Of a stretch of 64,000 nucleotides of DNA, positions 8,823 to 17,398 are shown one piece after another. Every line of letters starts with the position of its first letter. Positions within the stretch are counted from its first letter, which is position 1. This stretch comes from Chryseobacterium sp. Tr-659 (GTDB lineage Bacteria > Bacteroidota > Bacteroidia > Flavobacteriales > Weeksellaceae). The DNA is taken from contig NZ_VWWP01000006.1 in the NCBI RefSeq assembly GCF_011752975.1, positions 248,001 through 312,000 on the forward strand. Reading direction: 5' to 3'. The translations under genes were made by a program, and so were the position numbers. Below the pieces are notes generated by a model. That model was given only the letters and a program-made list of their open reading frames with translations, was not told the origin of the DNA and did not search any database.

Positions 8823-10307
8823 TCACTTCTTTAACAGGTCTTCTATTTTCAGAAGCATTTCTTTTGCGTTATCATTATTTGGGTTCAGTTCCAGTGTTTT
8901 CTGATAATTCTTTTTAGACTCAGGATATTCCTTTCTTATATAATAAATTTCTCCGCGGGTATCATACACGTTAAAAGAATTCGGAAATTCTGATACCGCA
9001 TAATCAATGACCTTAAGGGCAGCATCTGTATTATTTTCACTTAAAAATTTGTAGGCTAATTTGTTCAGTTCATTTTCAAAACCATTGAAATTGTAGGAAT
9101 CAAATTTATTCTTTTTAATATCTTTTAAATAAAGAATTCCGTCTTCAACCGATGATGATTTCATTTTGCTGTATACTTCATAAATCACAAGGGGCTTTGG
9201 TAAGCTGAGTTTATCGTTATATAAAACATTAAAAATATCATCAATAACTGCTTCCAATTGTCCGCCTCTTTTTCCTGCTCTGGTATTATCAAGCAGAACC
9301 ACATATATTTTATCCTCCGGAATTCTGGCGATATTACATGAAAAACCATTGATACCGCCACTGTGAACCATTGTGGTAATCTCTTTTCCGGACTTCAGAA
9401 AATCAGAATGTTTCTGAATCACCAATCCATTGGCATATCCATTTAAATGAGGCGTAAAATAGATCTTCTTGTTTTCATCATTCAATAAAGTATTTCCGTA
9501 TAAGGCTGTGTCCCATTTGTACATATCATTTGCTGTGCTGTACATTGCGCCTGCTGCAAAAACTGCTGTTTTCATATTGATATAATCAGTTTTCTGGTAA
9601 CCGTCATAATCGAAATCATAACCCTGGGCATAGTTTGAAATGATTTGTTTGGGATCTTCAATGCCTGTGTTTTTCATCCCGATGACATCAAATATCTTTT
9701 CTTTTAAAACGTCTTCATAGGATTTGTTAGTGATGGCTTCAATAATCAATCCCAATAAATAATAGCCGGTATTGCAATAACTTTGTTTGGTTCCGGGTTC
9801 AAATCCCAGTGTATCTTTGAAATATTTGACCGCAAAGTCTTTGTTGGAGGAGTTTTCGAAAACCATTTTCGTTTTGAAATCAGGGAAGTCTGTGTAATTG
9901 GGTAATCCTGAAGTATGGGCAAGAAGATGCTGAATGGTTAATTTATCTCCGATAGATTTATTGTACCAGGGCAAATACTTGCTTATTTTATCATCAAGGT
10001 TGATCTTGCCTTCTTGTTTGAGCTGCATAATCAACATTCCTGTAAACTGTTTTGTAATAGAACCTATCCTGAATTTAGTATCAGAAGCTGCATCAATATT
10101 CCATCCCATATCGGCTTTTCCGTAATTTTTCTTCAGGATGATTTTACCATGTTGAGCAACCAGTGCGCTTCCGTTAAAAAGGTTAAACTGATGATATTTT
10201 TCAAGAATCAGGTTGATTTTTTCCATTTTTCCTTGATTTAACCTTGTTTTCTGAGCGAAAACAGTTAAGGATAAAAATAGAAGTATGATTATATTGATCT
10301 TTTTCAT
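8823..10307 (-). CDS. Serine hydrolase (beta-lactamase fold) with TPR tail, copy 3
   Basis: Third paralogue, 494 aa, with a signal peptide ending VFAQK. It is the most canonical of the four: SxxK is Ser83-Ile-Thr-Lys86 (IGSITKQF), the second motif is Tyr-Cys-Asn in SYCNTGYYLLG, and the third is HSG in VHSGGINGF. Residues past about 385 are TPR-like, with FNVYDTRGEIYY and the shared ending NAKEMLLKIE. The gene lies 18 bp after copy 4 and 110 bp before copy 2, so it is probably co-transcribed with copy 4. It could be a D-alanyl-D-alanine carboxypeptidase, a D-aminopeptidase or an esterase; the motifs alone do not separate these. Confidence 0.88.
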   Translation of the reverse strand: MKKINIIILLFLSLTVFAQKTRLNQGKMEKINLILEKYHQFNLFNGSALVAQHGKIILKKNYGKADMGWNIDAASDTKFRIGSITKQFTGMLIMQLKQEGKINLDDKISKYLPWYNKSIGDKLTIQHLLAHTSGLPNYTDFPDFKTKMVFENSSNKDFAVKYFKDTLGFEPGTKQSYCNTGYYLLGLIIEAITNKSYEDVLKEKIFDVIGMKNTGIEDPKQIISNYAQGYDFDYDGYQKTDYINMKTAVFAAGAMYSTANDMYKWDTALYGNTLLNDENKKIYFTPHLNGYANGLVIQKHSDFLKSGKEITTMVHSGGINGFSCNIARIPEDKIYVVLLDNTRAGKRGGQLEAVIDDIFNVLYNDKLSLPKPLVIYEVYSKMKSSSVEDGILYLKDIKKNKFDSYNFNGFENELNKLAYKFLSENNTDAALKVIDYAVSEFPNSFNVYDTRGEIYYIRKEYPESKKNYQKTLELNPNNDNAKEMLLKIEDLLKK

Positions 10308-10325
10308 GTTTTAAATATGGTTTGT

Positions 10326-11771
10326 TTATTTTGTGGTTACTCTTTCTATTTTCAGAAGCATTTCTTTTGCATTTTCATTCTGAGGGCTTAATTTCAATGA
10401 CTTTTCATAATATTTCTTTGAAATCTCATATTTCCCTATCGTAAAATATCCTTCACCCAAACTGTCAAAAGCATCACCGGAGTCTGGATTTTGCTTTGTA
10501 TTGAGTTCAAAAACTTTAATGGCATCATCAATTCTATGATTTTTCATCAACGCATAACCAATACTATTTAACCTCCTTTCAAAATTCCATCCTGGATTTT
10601 CATTTTTGATTTTCAGATAATTTTTCTCAGCGTTCTGATAAGGAATGTTAAGGAAATCAGAAGTGATTTTCTCATCTGATAAAAGATAATGATCAGCCAA
10701 ATTTTGATCAACCATTCCGGCAATATGATTAATAACCTGATCCTGAACATCAAAATAGCGATATCCGTTTGATAAAAAAATGATGGTCATATCCTGAGAC
10801 GGGAATTTTCGGAAAGCCGTTACATTTCCGCCGCTAAATCCATAGGAATTATTTTTATTGAGGGGATATTCTGCCCAGCCATAGAGAAAATGATCTTTTT
10901 TGTTCTTAAATTCGAAGGGAGTCCACATCATTTGTATGGTTTCCTTTTTCAGTAATTCATTTTTATCCAATCTATCATTCCATTGGATTAATTCTGAAAG
11001 GCTTAGATTCAATCCGTTTCCTGAATGAGCTCTTATCCCATCATTTCCGATGTTTCGTACATATTGATCTGTTTGATTATCATAATCATATTTGTAGGCT
11101 CTGTTTTTAATGAATTCGCCTCTGTCAGAAGAAAATACGACACCTGTTTTTGCCAGAGGAAATTGATGGTCTACAATATAATCATCAAATGATTTTCCTG
11201 TTATCTTTTCAATAATTATAGTGAGAAGCCAATAATTGGTCTGATTATACCGGAATTGGTTTCCCGTTTCAAACTGCATGGGTTTCTGTGATAGTTTTTG
11301 TAGTTTTTCATCATCTGAAAGGGTAGGAGGAATATCCTCAAATCTGACAACATCTGGTATTCCTGATGAATGTGTAAGTAGGTTTTTAATAGTAACCTTT
11401 TCCCATTCGCCGGGAAAATGGTCTATATATTTTGATACAGGATCATTAAGATTCAATTTATTTTTTTCAATCAATTGAAATACCCCCACAGTCGATATTA
11501 ATTTTGTGGTAGAAAAAATACCGAATAAGGTATTCTTATTGACAGAAGATTCAGGGGCTAAGGATGCTTTTCCATAATAGCCTTCATATATAATCTTTCC
11601 ATTTTTGATAACGGCTGCTGCCAGACCCGGGATCTGATTGTCTGATCGTACTTGCCGTAAATAGGCATCAATGTTTTGCCTTAAATCATCTTTTGAATTC
11701 TTCAATTTCTGGGAAAAACCACCAATTGATAACAACAGAAAATAGACAAACAGGATATTTTTCATACTCAT
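10326..11771 (-). CDS. Serine hydrolase (beta-lactamase fold) with TPR tail, copy 4
   Basis: First gene of the four in transcription order, 481 aa (the start could also be the ATG two codons in). Signal peptide ends GGFSQ. The SxxK is Ser87-Thr-Thr-Lys90 in IFSTTKLIST; the second motif region is FRYNQTNYWLL; the third motif is GFSGG without the His. It is closest to copy 2 over its whole length (same YEGYYGKAS / YEQYFGKSS blocks). The TPR tail ends NAKEMLLKIE. About 95 bp separate it from the AraC-type gene upstream on the same strand, enough for its own promoter. Confidence 0.87.
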   Translation of the reverse strand: MSMKNILFVYFLLLSIGGFSQKLKNSKDDLRQNIDAYLRQVRSDNQIPGLAAAVIKNGKIIYEGYYGKASLAPESSVNKNTLFGIFSTTKLISTVGVFQLIEKNKLNLNDPVSKYIDHFPGEWEKVTIKNLLTHSSGIPDVVRFEDIPPTLSDDEKLQKLSQKPMQFETGNQFRYNQTNYWLLTIIIEKITGKSFDDYIVDHQFPLAKTGVVFSSDRGEFIKNRAYKYDYDNQTDQYVRNIGNDGIRAHSGNGLNLSLSELIQWNDRLDKNELLKKETIQMMWTPFEFKNKKDHFLYGWAEYPLNKNNSYGFSGGNVTAFRKFPSQDMTIIFLSNGYRYFDVQDQVINHIAGMVDQNLADHYLLSDEKITSDFLNIPYQNAEKNYLKIKNENPGWNFERRLNSIGYALMKNHRIDDAIKVFELNTKQNPDSGDAFDSLGEGYFTIGKYEISKKYYEKSLKLSPQNENAKEMLLKIERVTTK

Positions 11772-11867
11772 TAATTGTTGTATAATTTTTCTGCAAATAT
11801 GCTTCAGATGGTGTAAATACGCGACCGATTAAAAAAAGTCGAACGCATTTTCCGGATAAAATTCGTA

Positions 11868-13004
11868 TTAAACTGAACTTTTCCTAAAATCGGTTGGTGT
11901 TTTTCCTGTATACTTTTTGAAAGAGGTATTGAATGATGATTTGGAATTGAAACCTACCTGATATAAAATTTCCAGAACAGTCAGATCTTTTTGCTGTGGA
12001 TTTTTTAATATTTCCATCGCTTTTTCAATTCTGTATTCATTCACAAAATCAAAAAAATGTTTATCCATATAAGAATTAATCAAAGCTGATAAATCCTTAG
12101 CCGGGATATTGAATTGTTCTGCCAGTTCCTGAACGGTTAAAGAAGGATTAAGATATGGCTGCCGGGTTATCATGAAATTTTTTAATTCTTTGATCTGATT
12201 ATTTTTTTCATCATCCGCAGAAATCTGAACTTTAGGTTTGGGGGCAGTCTCTTTAATTAATGTTAATTGAGAATGTACCCCGCGGAAAAAATCAGGATTA
12301 TTCAATGCGATTAATAAATACCAGGAAGTGGAAAGTAAAAATGTAAATGCATCCAGTGTAATAATCCAATCCCGGACTTCCCCAAAACCGATGGTATAAG
12401 TAACTCCTCTTCTTAAAAGAACAAGTAAATGTAAAAGATAATATACAATGGTGATCAGATATAATGCTTTAATTAAGGAAAGATTGGGATCTGTATAATT
12501 TTCAAAATAAATAGTTTTGGATCTCCTCAAAAGTAAAAAAGCAGCGATAAAGTACACCTGAAATAGTGATTCGAAAAGGATTTCAAAGTAATGAATTTCC
12601 GGCATTCTATTCATATGTTCTAAAAAATACTGCTTTACAGGCGTGGTTGCTAAATAAAAACCGGGAACTAAAACCAGATTAAAACTAAGAAATGGTGCCA
12701 GATGCCATAAATGCTTCGTTTTTAATTTAAAGTCTGAAAAGCAGATAGACTGAACATAGAGAAAAAATAATGCTGGAACCAATAAAGCAACAGACCATCG
12801 GAAAGCTTCCAGATTCATATACATTTCCGGTACGTCATGAATTAAATATTTGCTTGTATCTACTGCATTGGCAATCAGAAAGAAACCAAAAAGACGGTTT
12901 CCAAGTCTATGTTTTGTTTTTACAGTAAATAAAAACAAAGCCAGAAAAAGTACCACAAAAATTCCGATAAAAGCAATGATATTCAAAAAACTGTATTGGT
13001 CCAT
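11868..13004 (-). CDS. AraC-family regulator with N-terminal membrane domain
   Basis: A 378-aa protein with about seven hydrophobic helices in the first 235 residues and an AraC/XylS helix-turn-helix domain at about residues 275-378 (VQELAEQFNIPAKDLSALI, then ILYQVGFNSKSSFNTSFKKY and GKTPTDFRKS). This architecture, a membrane sensor fused directly to an AraC domain, is common in Flavobacteriia. A -7 box-like TAAATTTG lies on the minus strand at 13024-13031, about 20 bp upstream of the ATG, but no TTG is seen at the expected spacing. It lies upstream of the serine hydrolase cluster on the same strand and is a candidate regulator of it (inference from position). Confidence 0.88.
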   Translation of the reverse strand: MDQYSFLNIIAFIGIFVVLFLALFLFTVKTKHRLGNRLFGFFLIANAVDTSKYLIHDVPEMYMNLEAFRWSVALLVPALFFLYVQSICFSDFKLKTKHLWHLAPFLSFNLVLVPGFYLATTPVKQYFLEHMNRMPEIHYFEILFESLFQVYFIAAFLLLRRSKTIYFENYTDPNLSLIKALYLITIVYYLLHLLVLLRRGVTYTIGFGEVRDWIITLDAFTFLLSTSWYLLIALNNPDFFRGVHSQLTLIKETAPKPKVQISADDEKNNQIKELKNFMITRQPYLNPSLTVQELAEQFNIPAKDLSALINSYMDKHFFDFVNEYRIEKAMEILKNPQQKDLTVLEILYQVGFNSKSSFNTSFKKYTGKTPTDFRKSSV

Positions 13005-13214
13005 AGTTTTTAAAAACGAAAAACAAATTTAATATTTATTTGATTAAAACATTGAACTTTTGCTTGTAATATGGTTGTTAGTATATATCTTGAAAGTAAA
13101 TACATCCTTGCTTAAAATAAAATATCCAAAGTCGAGGAGACTTCGGAGATTGGAAATCCGGAGATTTTATGATGAGGCTGATGAATTATTATTGGAAATT
13201 CCCGATGTTATTAG

Positions 13215-13249
13215 GACCCTTGTCAAGGTTTAAAACCTTGACAAGGGTC
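13215..13249. repeat. Intergenic palindrome, copy 1
   Basis: A near-perfect palindrome with 17-bp arms around one central base. Its 29-base core, CCTTGTCAAGGTTT-N-AAACCTTGACAAGG, is identical apart from the centre to the copy at 23340-23372. It lies 36 bp after the stop of the 13285-14265 gene. A short T run follows on the plus strand only, so it is a weak terminator for the minus-strand gene at best. Confidence 0.85.
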
Positions 13250-13284
13250 TTTTACCAGATTAAGACAGAAAACTTTCATTTGTC

Positions 13285-14265
13285 TTACTGAAATTTCTGT
13301 TTTTCTAATACCCCGTTTTTATATACTTCAGTATAGATCAATTGTCCTTTTTTCCTTGTGTTAATAATAGGTTCTCCTGTCTCTTCATTATATTTTTGTA
13401 GTAATTTATAGAACTTCCATGTTCCAACGGGTAATCCATTTTTATACTCTGCTTCCAGATAAGTATAGGGATCCGTAAATTCCGGATATTGTTGTAAATC
13501 TATAAAACTATTGGGTTTGGTTTCTATCCATCTTCCTTCTTTTTTGTGGTCTTTTACCATTCCCTGTTCTTCATCGTTTTTATATAAACCATCACGATCA
13601 AAGTACCTGGAAAATTTTCCGGAAGGCAGAACCTGATATTTATATAAAGGTTTTAAGGTAAAAGGACTTTCGCTAAATTCATAGTCCTGTAAAGAAATGA
13701 TGTGATTTTTATCAATATTAAACAAGGTATACTCGGCAAATCCCATTTCTCCCTCATGACGAAGGTAGAGTCTCTTCATGTCAATAGGTTTATTGCCTTT
13801 GGTTGAAATTAAATATATCTTTTCAATAAACGGTTCGGCATAACGAACAGTATTATAAACCGCCATAAAGTACAATGAATAGTCTCCATAACACAGATAA
13901 TCAGATGAAATTTTAATCTGGTCATATTTTTCATTGATATTTTTGCTGAATGGAAATGGTACACCATATTCTTCAGGAAGTATCACAAAATCTTTTTGAA
14001 TTACTTTATTAAATTGTAGCGAGTTGATTTCCTTTAATTTATTTTCATTCTGTATGATAGGTAGAGCCGTATCAGCGGTTGTCCGTTTTGAAAGATCCGA
14101 ATATCCGAATGGAAGACTTACGCAGTTGCCTGTATTAGAGGAATTGGATCCTTTATCCGTTGAGTGTGCTTCTGTGTTTGTGGCCTTATTTTCTGTTTGA
14201 GCCTTACTGTAGCAGGAAAAAAGGAAAAATAAAACCGTAAAACAAGCGATATTAATTTTAGGCAT
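13285..14265 (-). CDS. Exported protein, putative immunity partner of the LAS peptidase
   Basis: Unrecognised protein of 326 aa. The ATG at 14265 was preferred to the one at 14361 because it starts a clear export signal (MPKINIACFTVLFFLFSC), with Cys in a lipobox-like LFSC or cleavage after SKAQ. The C-terminal third has short GxW and YKNG repeats (GRWIETKPNS, GTWKFYKLL, VYKNGVLEKQ) of the MORN/antitoxin-repeat kind. Its start overlaps the end of the LAS metallopeptidase gene by 8 nt, the same arrangement as the two other couples in this VgrG island. A periplasmic protein coupled to a peptidoglycan-cutting effector is what an immunity protein should look like, but the role is inferred from position only. 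Confidence 0.75.
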   Translation of the reverse strand: MPKINIACFTVLFFLFSCYSKAQTENKATNTEAHSTDKGSNSSNTGNCVSLPFGYSDLSKRTTADTALPIIQNENKLKEINSLQFNKVIQKDFVILPEEYGVPFPFSKNINEKYDQIKISSDYLCYGDYSLYFMAVYNTVRYAEPFIEKIYLISTKGNKPIDMKRLYLRHEGEMGFAEYTLFNIDKNHIISLQDYEFSESPFTLKPLYKYQVLPSGKFSRYFDRDGLYKNDEEQGMVKDHKKEGRWIETKPNSFIDLQQYPEFTDPYTYLEAEYKNGLPVGTWKFYKLLQKYNEETGEPIINTRKKGQLIYTEVYKNGVLEKQKFQ

Positions 14266-15841
14266 AGATGTCTGATATTGGGGTGAAACCATGAATATGC
14301 AAGTGATTATTATGTCTTGGAGTCGCGGTATGAGTGGTGTGGGGCAAACGTGTACTGGCATTGTCTGCTGTACTGGCGTTTGAGGTGTTCGAAAAATTCT
14401 CTGACCGGCCTAATATAAACCCAAAATCAAAAAGAATATTGCGAAGAATGACCTCATTATCATAATCGAAATTCGCTGCGGTAAGAATGGTATTGACTCC
14501 ATCTTGCTGAGTTGTTAATAAATTCAAATCTCCTGCTTCTCCGTTCACGTGTTCCGCACTGGGATAACACGAAGCATCGGAATAAGAGAATCCCTGAGAT
14601 ACAATATAATGATTGTGCCCTTCCTGTCTGAATTGTGCTAATGCTCCTAAAAAGCCCGCGAATAAATCCGGCTGAATGCTTCTTCTTCTGGTATGCTGAA
14701 ATCCATACCGGATGATAACACCATTCTGATTATAATTGAATGCTTCAAAAATCTGTGCTCCTACACCTGCATTCGCTAAAATATCCATATCAACCAACTC
14801 AACATTTCCCTGTTGATTGGCATACCATTTATCGGTGGCTCCATCACCGAGGGTTCCGTTAGAATAAACCAATAGCTGGTGGGCATCTATCTGCTCTCCG
14901 GCAGCTCTGTTTGCTGTGAAATCTATGGTTTGCAAAAGATCTCCTCTTTGGGCCAGCGGTGGAATTGTATTAACCCTTCTTTTTCGGGTGACACTTTCTT
15001 TAATTCTGGAACAAATCCTGTGCTCAGTATCGTTTTGGTCGTAATAGAAATAAATAACGTCAGTAGAATGATTATTCAGGACTTTCTGAATTCTTCCTCT
15101 TCCTCCGGTATTATTCACGGCTAAGGTATTGTAAGTATTATTTCCATGATGAATGGTATATATATTTTTATTAACCACTCTGAACCTTCCCCGGTCGTCA
15201 TTTAAGAAAATACCCGCACCGTTGATTTCTTCCTGTCCATCTCCATAGGCACAGGGATTATTGTCTGTTCTTTCTACCACCACTTCCAGATTAATACTGC
15301 CGTCTGCCAGTCTTTCGGTCCATTCATCAAAAACAGCTCTACCATCAGGTCTGAGTTGCAGCTTAATAATAGCTTTATTGGCATAGTCACCTAAATTACT
15401 GTAATGAGCATGGCTTCCATCTCTATTGTTAAGCGCATCGAGGTTTCCTACCTGTACTGTAAACAATCTCTGGGCTTCATATCGGTCAGGAGATACAAAA
15501 CGCATGAGTTGTAATGTCTCTGTGTTTTGCGTCATGGTATCTGATGAAGGTCTTATTACTACATCTATACTCAAAGCTGCCATATTGCTGGTCTCTATGA
15601 TGAGGTATACCGTTTTTCCTAATATGGAGTCGTAAGGAATAGCTTGATTCTGATGGTCCTGCTGTACGTGAGCAGAATCAATTTTTGTGAAACTGACTCT
15701 TGTCCCGTCGTCTGTTGTTACTTTCTTAGCAAAATAAACATCACTGATACGCTGTAATGAGTCATCCGGAGTATCCGGAGCCAGCGGACCATTTAAGGTT
15801 TGTGTTTGTCCGGAGTCTGTTATGGTAATGCGTGTTGCCAT
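14258..15841 (-). CDS. Putative T6SS effector: LAS-type zinc peptidoglycan peptidase
   Basis: A 527-aa protein with no signal peptide. The C-terminal quarter carries the LAS metallopeptidase signature: His431 and Asp438 in SAEHVNGEAGDL (H-x6-D; M15 enzymes show SxHxxGxAxD) and a final His-x-His, HLH at 513-515, in RHNNHLHIHG. Enzymes with this set (VanX, MepA, phage endolysins) cut peptide bonds in peptidoglycan using one zinc. The first about 400 residues are unassigned beta-rich sequence and may be a delivery or wall-binding region. Absence of an export signal on a wall-cutting enzyme, plus its place in a vgrG operon-like cluster, suggests T6SS delivery. It overlaps the exported protein downstream by 8 nt. 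Enzyme class fairly sure; T6SS role inferred. Confidence 0.78.
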   Translation of the reverse strand: MATRITITDSGQTQTLNGPLAPDTPDDSLQRISDVYFAKKVTTDDGTRVSFTKIDSAHVQQDHQNQAIPYDSILGKTVYLIIETSNMAALSIDVVIRPSSDTMTQNTETLQLMRFVSPDRYEAQRLFTVQVGNLDALNNRDGSHAHYSNLGDYANKAIIKLQLRPDGRAVFDEWTERLADGSINLEVVVERTDNNPCAYGDGQEEINGAGIFLNDDRGRFRVVNKNIYTIHHGNNTYNTLAVNNTGGRGRIQKVLNNHSTDVIYFYYDQNDTEHRICSRIKESVTRKRRVNTIPPLAQRGDLLQTIDFTANRAAGEQIDAHQLLVYSNGTLGDGATDKWYANQQGNVELVDMDILANAGVGAQIFEAFNYNQNGVIIRYGFQHTRRRSIQPDLFAGFLGALAQFRQEGHNHYIVSQGFSYSDASCYPSAEHVNGEAGDLNLLTTQQDGVNTILTAANFDYDNEVILRNILFDFGFILGRSENFSNTSNASTADNASTRLPHTTHTATPRHNNHLHIHGFTPISDIYA

Positions 15842-16027
15842 AAGATTTTTCTTTTTTTAATACAGGATTTTTGATATTTTCTGAGAAGGGCTATCTTCAA
15901 TTTTATGTTCCTTCAATGAGGTAAAGCTCAGGCATTCGAATAATAAAAATATACAACCGCATAGTATAAACGTGTGCTTAACTTATCATTCAACTGGTTT
16001 TGTATTTCTTCAATCCATCCTGTTTTT

Positions 16028-16897
16028 TTATAATTCTTCATGACTTATTTCTTTTATATGATAGATGATTTTCTTTTGGTAGTTTTCTCCCAGGGAAAAT
16101 TCTATGGTAAGTTTATGTTCTAAAACTTCTTTGGTAACAAAATCTAATAACATTTGTCCCTTATATTTGTCGAGTTTCGGAACATCTGTTTCACGGTTAT
16201 AAACTATTTTCTTTCTGTTCATTTCTCCATAAAACATTTCCCAGTTTTTATCTGAAGGAATATTGCCGGTGTACTGTAATAGCAATAATTCATCATCATA
16301 ACGTATGGCTTCAGTTTGTACACTTTCATCAATATCTATTATGGTATTGGTCATAAAATTATTGTAGCGCACGCTTTGTCTCATCTGGTTCTCCCGATCA
16401 TGCCTTCCATACAATTTATGAAGGATCATTCCAAAATGAATATTTTTAAGAAAATCCTTACTCACCAGATTTTCATTCTGGTAAAATGTTTTTAAATACT
16501 GAAAAAAATCTTCTGCCTGCTTACCAACATAAGTGCGGGAAAGTCTTTCCGCCACTTTTTCCACCTTATTCTGAAGTGTTGACAATCCATGAATGTTTTT
16601 TAAAAGACCATACTCATCTGTAATAAGCACTACATCATTATTGATCTCAGCTATTCTGTCTAAAAAATCTTTTTCGGATAATGAGAGTTCCTTATCCCGA
16701 TGAACTCTGTCAAAAATTTCGATATGATATTCAAATCTTTCTGTCTCTAAACGTTTCAGGGTAACATGGAAGACTTTGTTGATTTCTTTTCTATGAGTTT
16801 TTCCATAAATGGTGGTATATTCATTATAGGTATACCGATAAAATTTCTTTCCTTCGAGAAGGTTTAATTTAACATGTATGGGAAATGTGAGCTCCAT
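16028..16897 (-). CDS. Cytoplasmic-type protein of unknown function in the VgrG island
   Basis: Unrecognised, 289 aa, with no signal peptide or membrane segment. It has a hydrophilic mixed alpha/beta composition, starts MELTFPIHVKLNLLEGKKF, and has a long helical middle (VEKVAERLSRTYVGKQAEDFF). It starts 18 bp after the stop of the 160-aa exported protein and ends 186 bp before the LAS peptidase gene. Possible roles are an effector adaptor or chaperone that loads a neighbour onto VgrG, or a structural accessory of the T6SS; nothing in the sequence decides. The coding frame is well supported by length and by the absence of competing frames. Confidence 0.75.
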   Translation of the reverse strand: MELTFPIHVKLNLLEGKKFYRYTYNEYTTIYGKTHRKEINKVFHVTLKRLETERFEYHIEIFDRVHRDKELSLSEKDFLDRIAEINNDVVLITDEYGLLKNIHGLSTLQNKVEKVAERLSRTYVGKQAEDFFQYLKTFYQNENLVSKDFLKNIHFGMILHKLYGRHDRENQMRQSVRYNNFMTNTIIDIDESVQTEAIRYDDELLLLQYTGNIPSDKNWEMFYGEMNRKKIVYNRETDVPKLDKYKGQMLLDFVTKEVLEHKLTIEFSLGENYQKKIIYHIKEISHEEL

Positions 16898-16915
16898 AAT
16901 TTTTCACTCATTATT

Positions 16916-17398
16916 TTACTTAAAAACCACTTTCCCATCAGTGGAAACCCACTGGTTTTTTTTGTTCCATGATCCGTCACAATCCTGTTGCATTTGTTTA
17001 ACTATTTTTGCTTTTTTCAGATCAATAATAGCACATGTATAGTTTTCATGCAAGGTACTGTCTTTAGCACTTTCATGCACATATTCTTTGATGATGCCAT
17101 CTACTACTACATACTTTGCATTAGGTGATAGTCTGAAAAAGAGCTCACTTCCGGTTCCTTTAAATTCACTTCCTTTACCTACTTTCATTCTCTTCTTTTT
17201 ATTAATGATATGGAGATTATACCATAGTTTCATCGGGCTGTTATAGGAAGCATAATACAATGATAAAGTATCATTTAAAGCAATTAAGGTGTCTTTTTTT
17301 ACCTTTTTATTCTGCACATCATGATGTTTTTGGGAAACAACGTTTCCACAGGTAATACAAACGATCAGAATCATTAGGGTAGTTATATATTGTTTCAT
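16916..17398 (-). CDS. Small exported protein, putative immunity partner
   Basis: A 160-aa protein with an N-terminal export signal (MKQYITTLMILIVCITCG, cleavage near VVSQ). The Cys in ITCG could be a lipid site, but the residue before it is Thr, which is unusual. The mature part is small and beta-rich, with YVVVDGIIKEYV and two Cys (YTCAIIDL, QQDCDGSW) that could form a disulfide. Its start overlaps the stop of the 556-aa gene by 4 nt (ATGA), so the two are probably translated together. By position and location it fits an immunity protein for that neighbour. No homologue recognised. Confidence 0.78.
   Translation of the reverse strand: MKQYITTLMILIVCITCGNVVSQKHHDVQNKKVKKDTLIALNDTLSLYYASYNSPMKLWYNLHIINKKKRMKVGKGSEFKGTGSELFFRLSPNAKYVVVDGIIKEYVHESAKDSTLHENYTCAIIDLKKAKIVKQMQQDCDGSWNKKNQWVSTDGKVVFK

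Noticed and set aside
5764..11771. Annotating the four serine hydrolases as antibiotic-resistance beta-lactamases
   Set aside because: The SxxK fold is shared by DD-peptidases, esterases and aminopeptidases; motif 2 and 3 residues vary between copies and each has a TPR tail, so resistance cannot be claimed.
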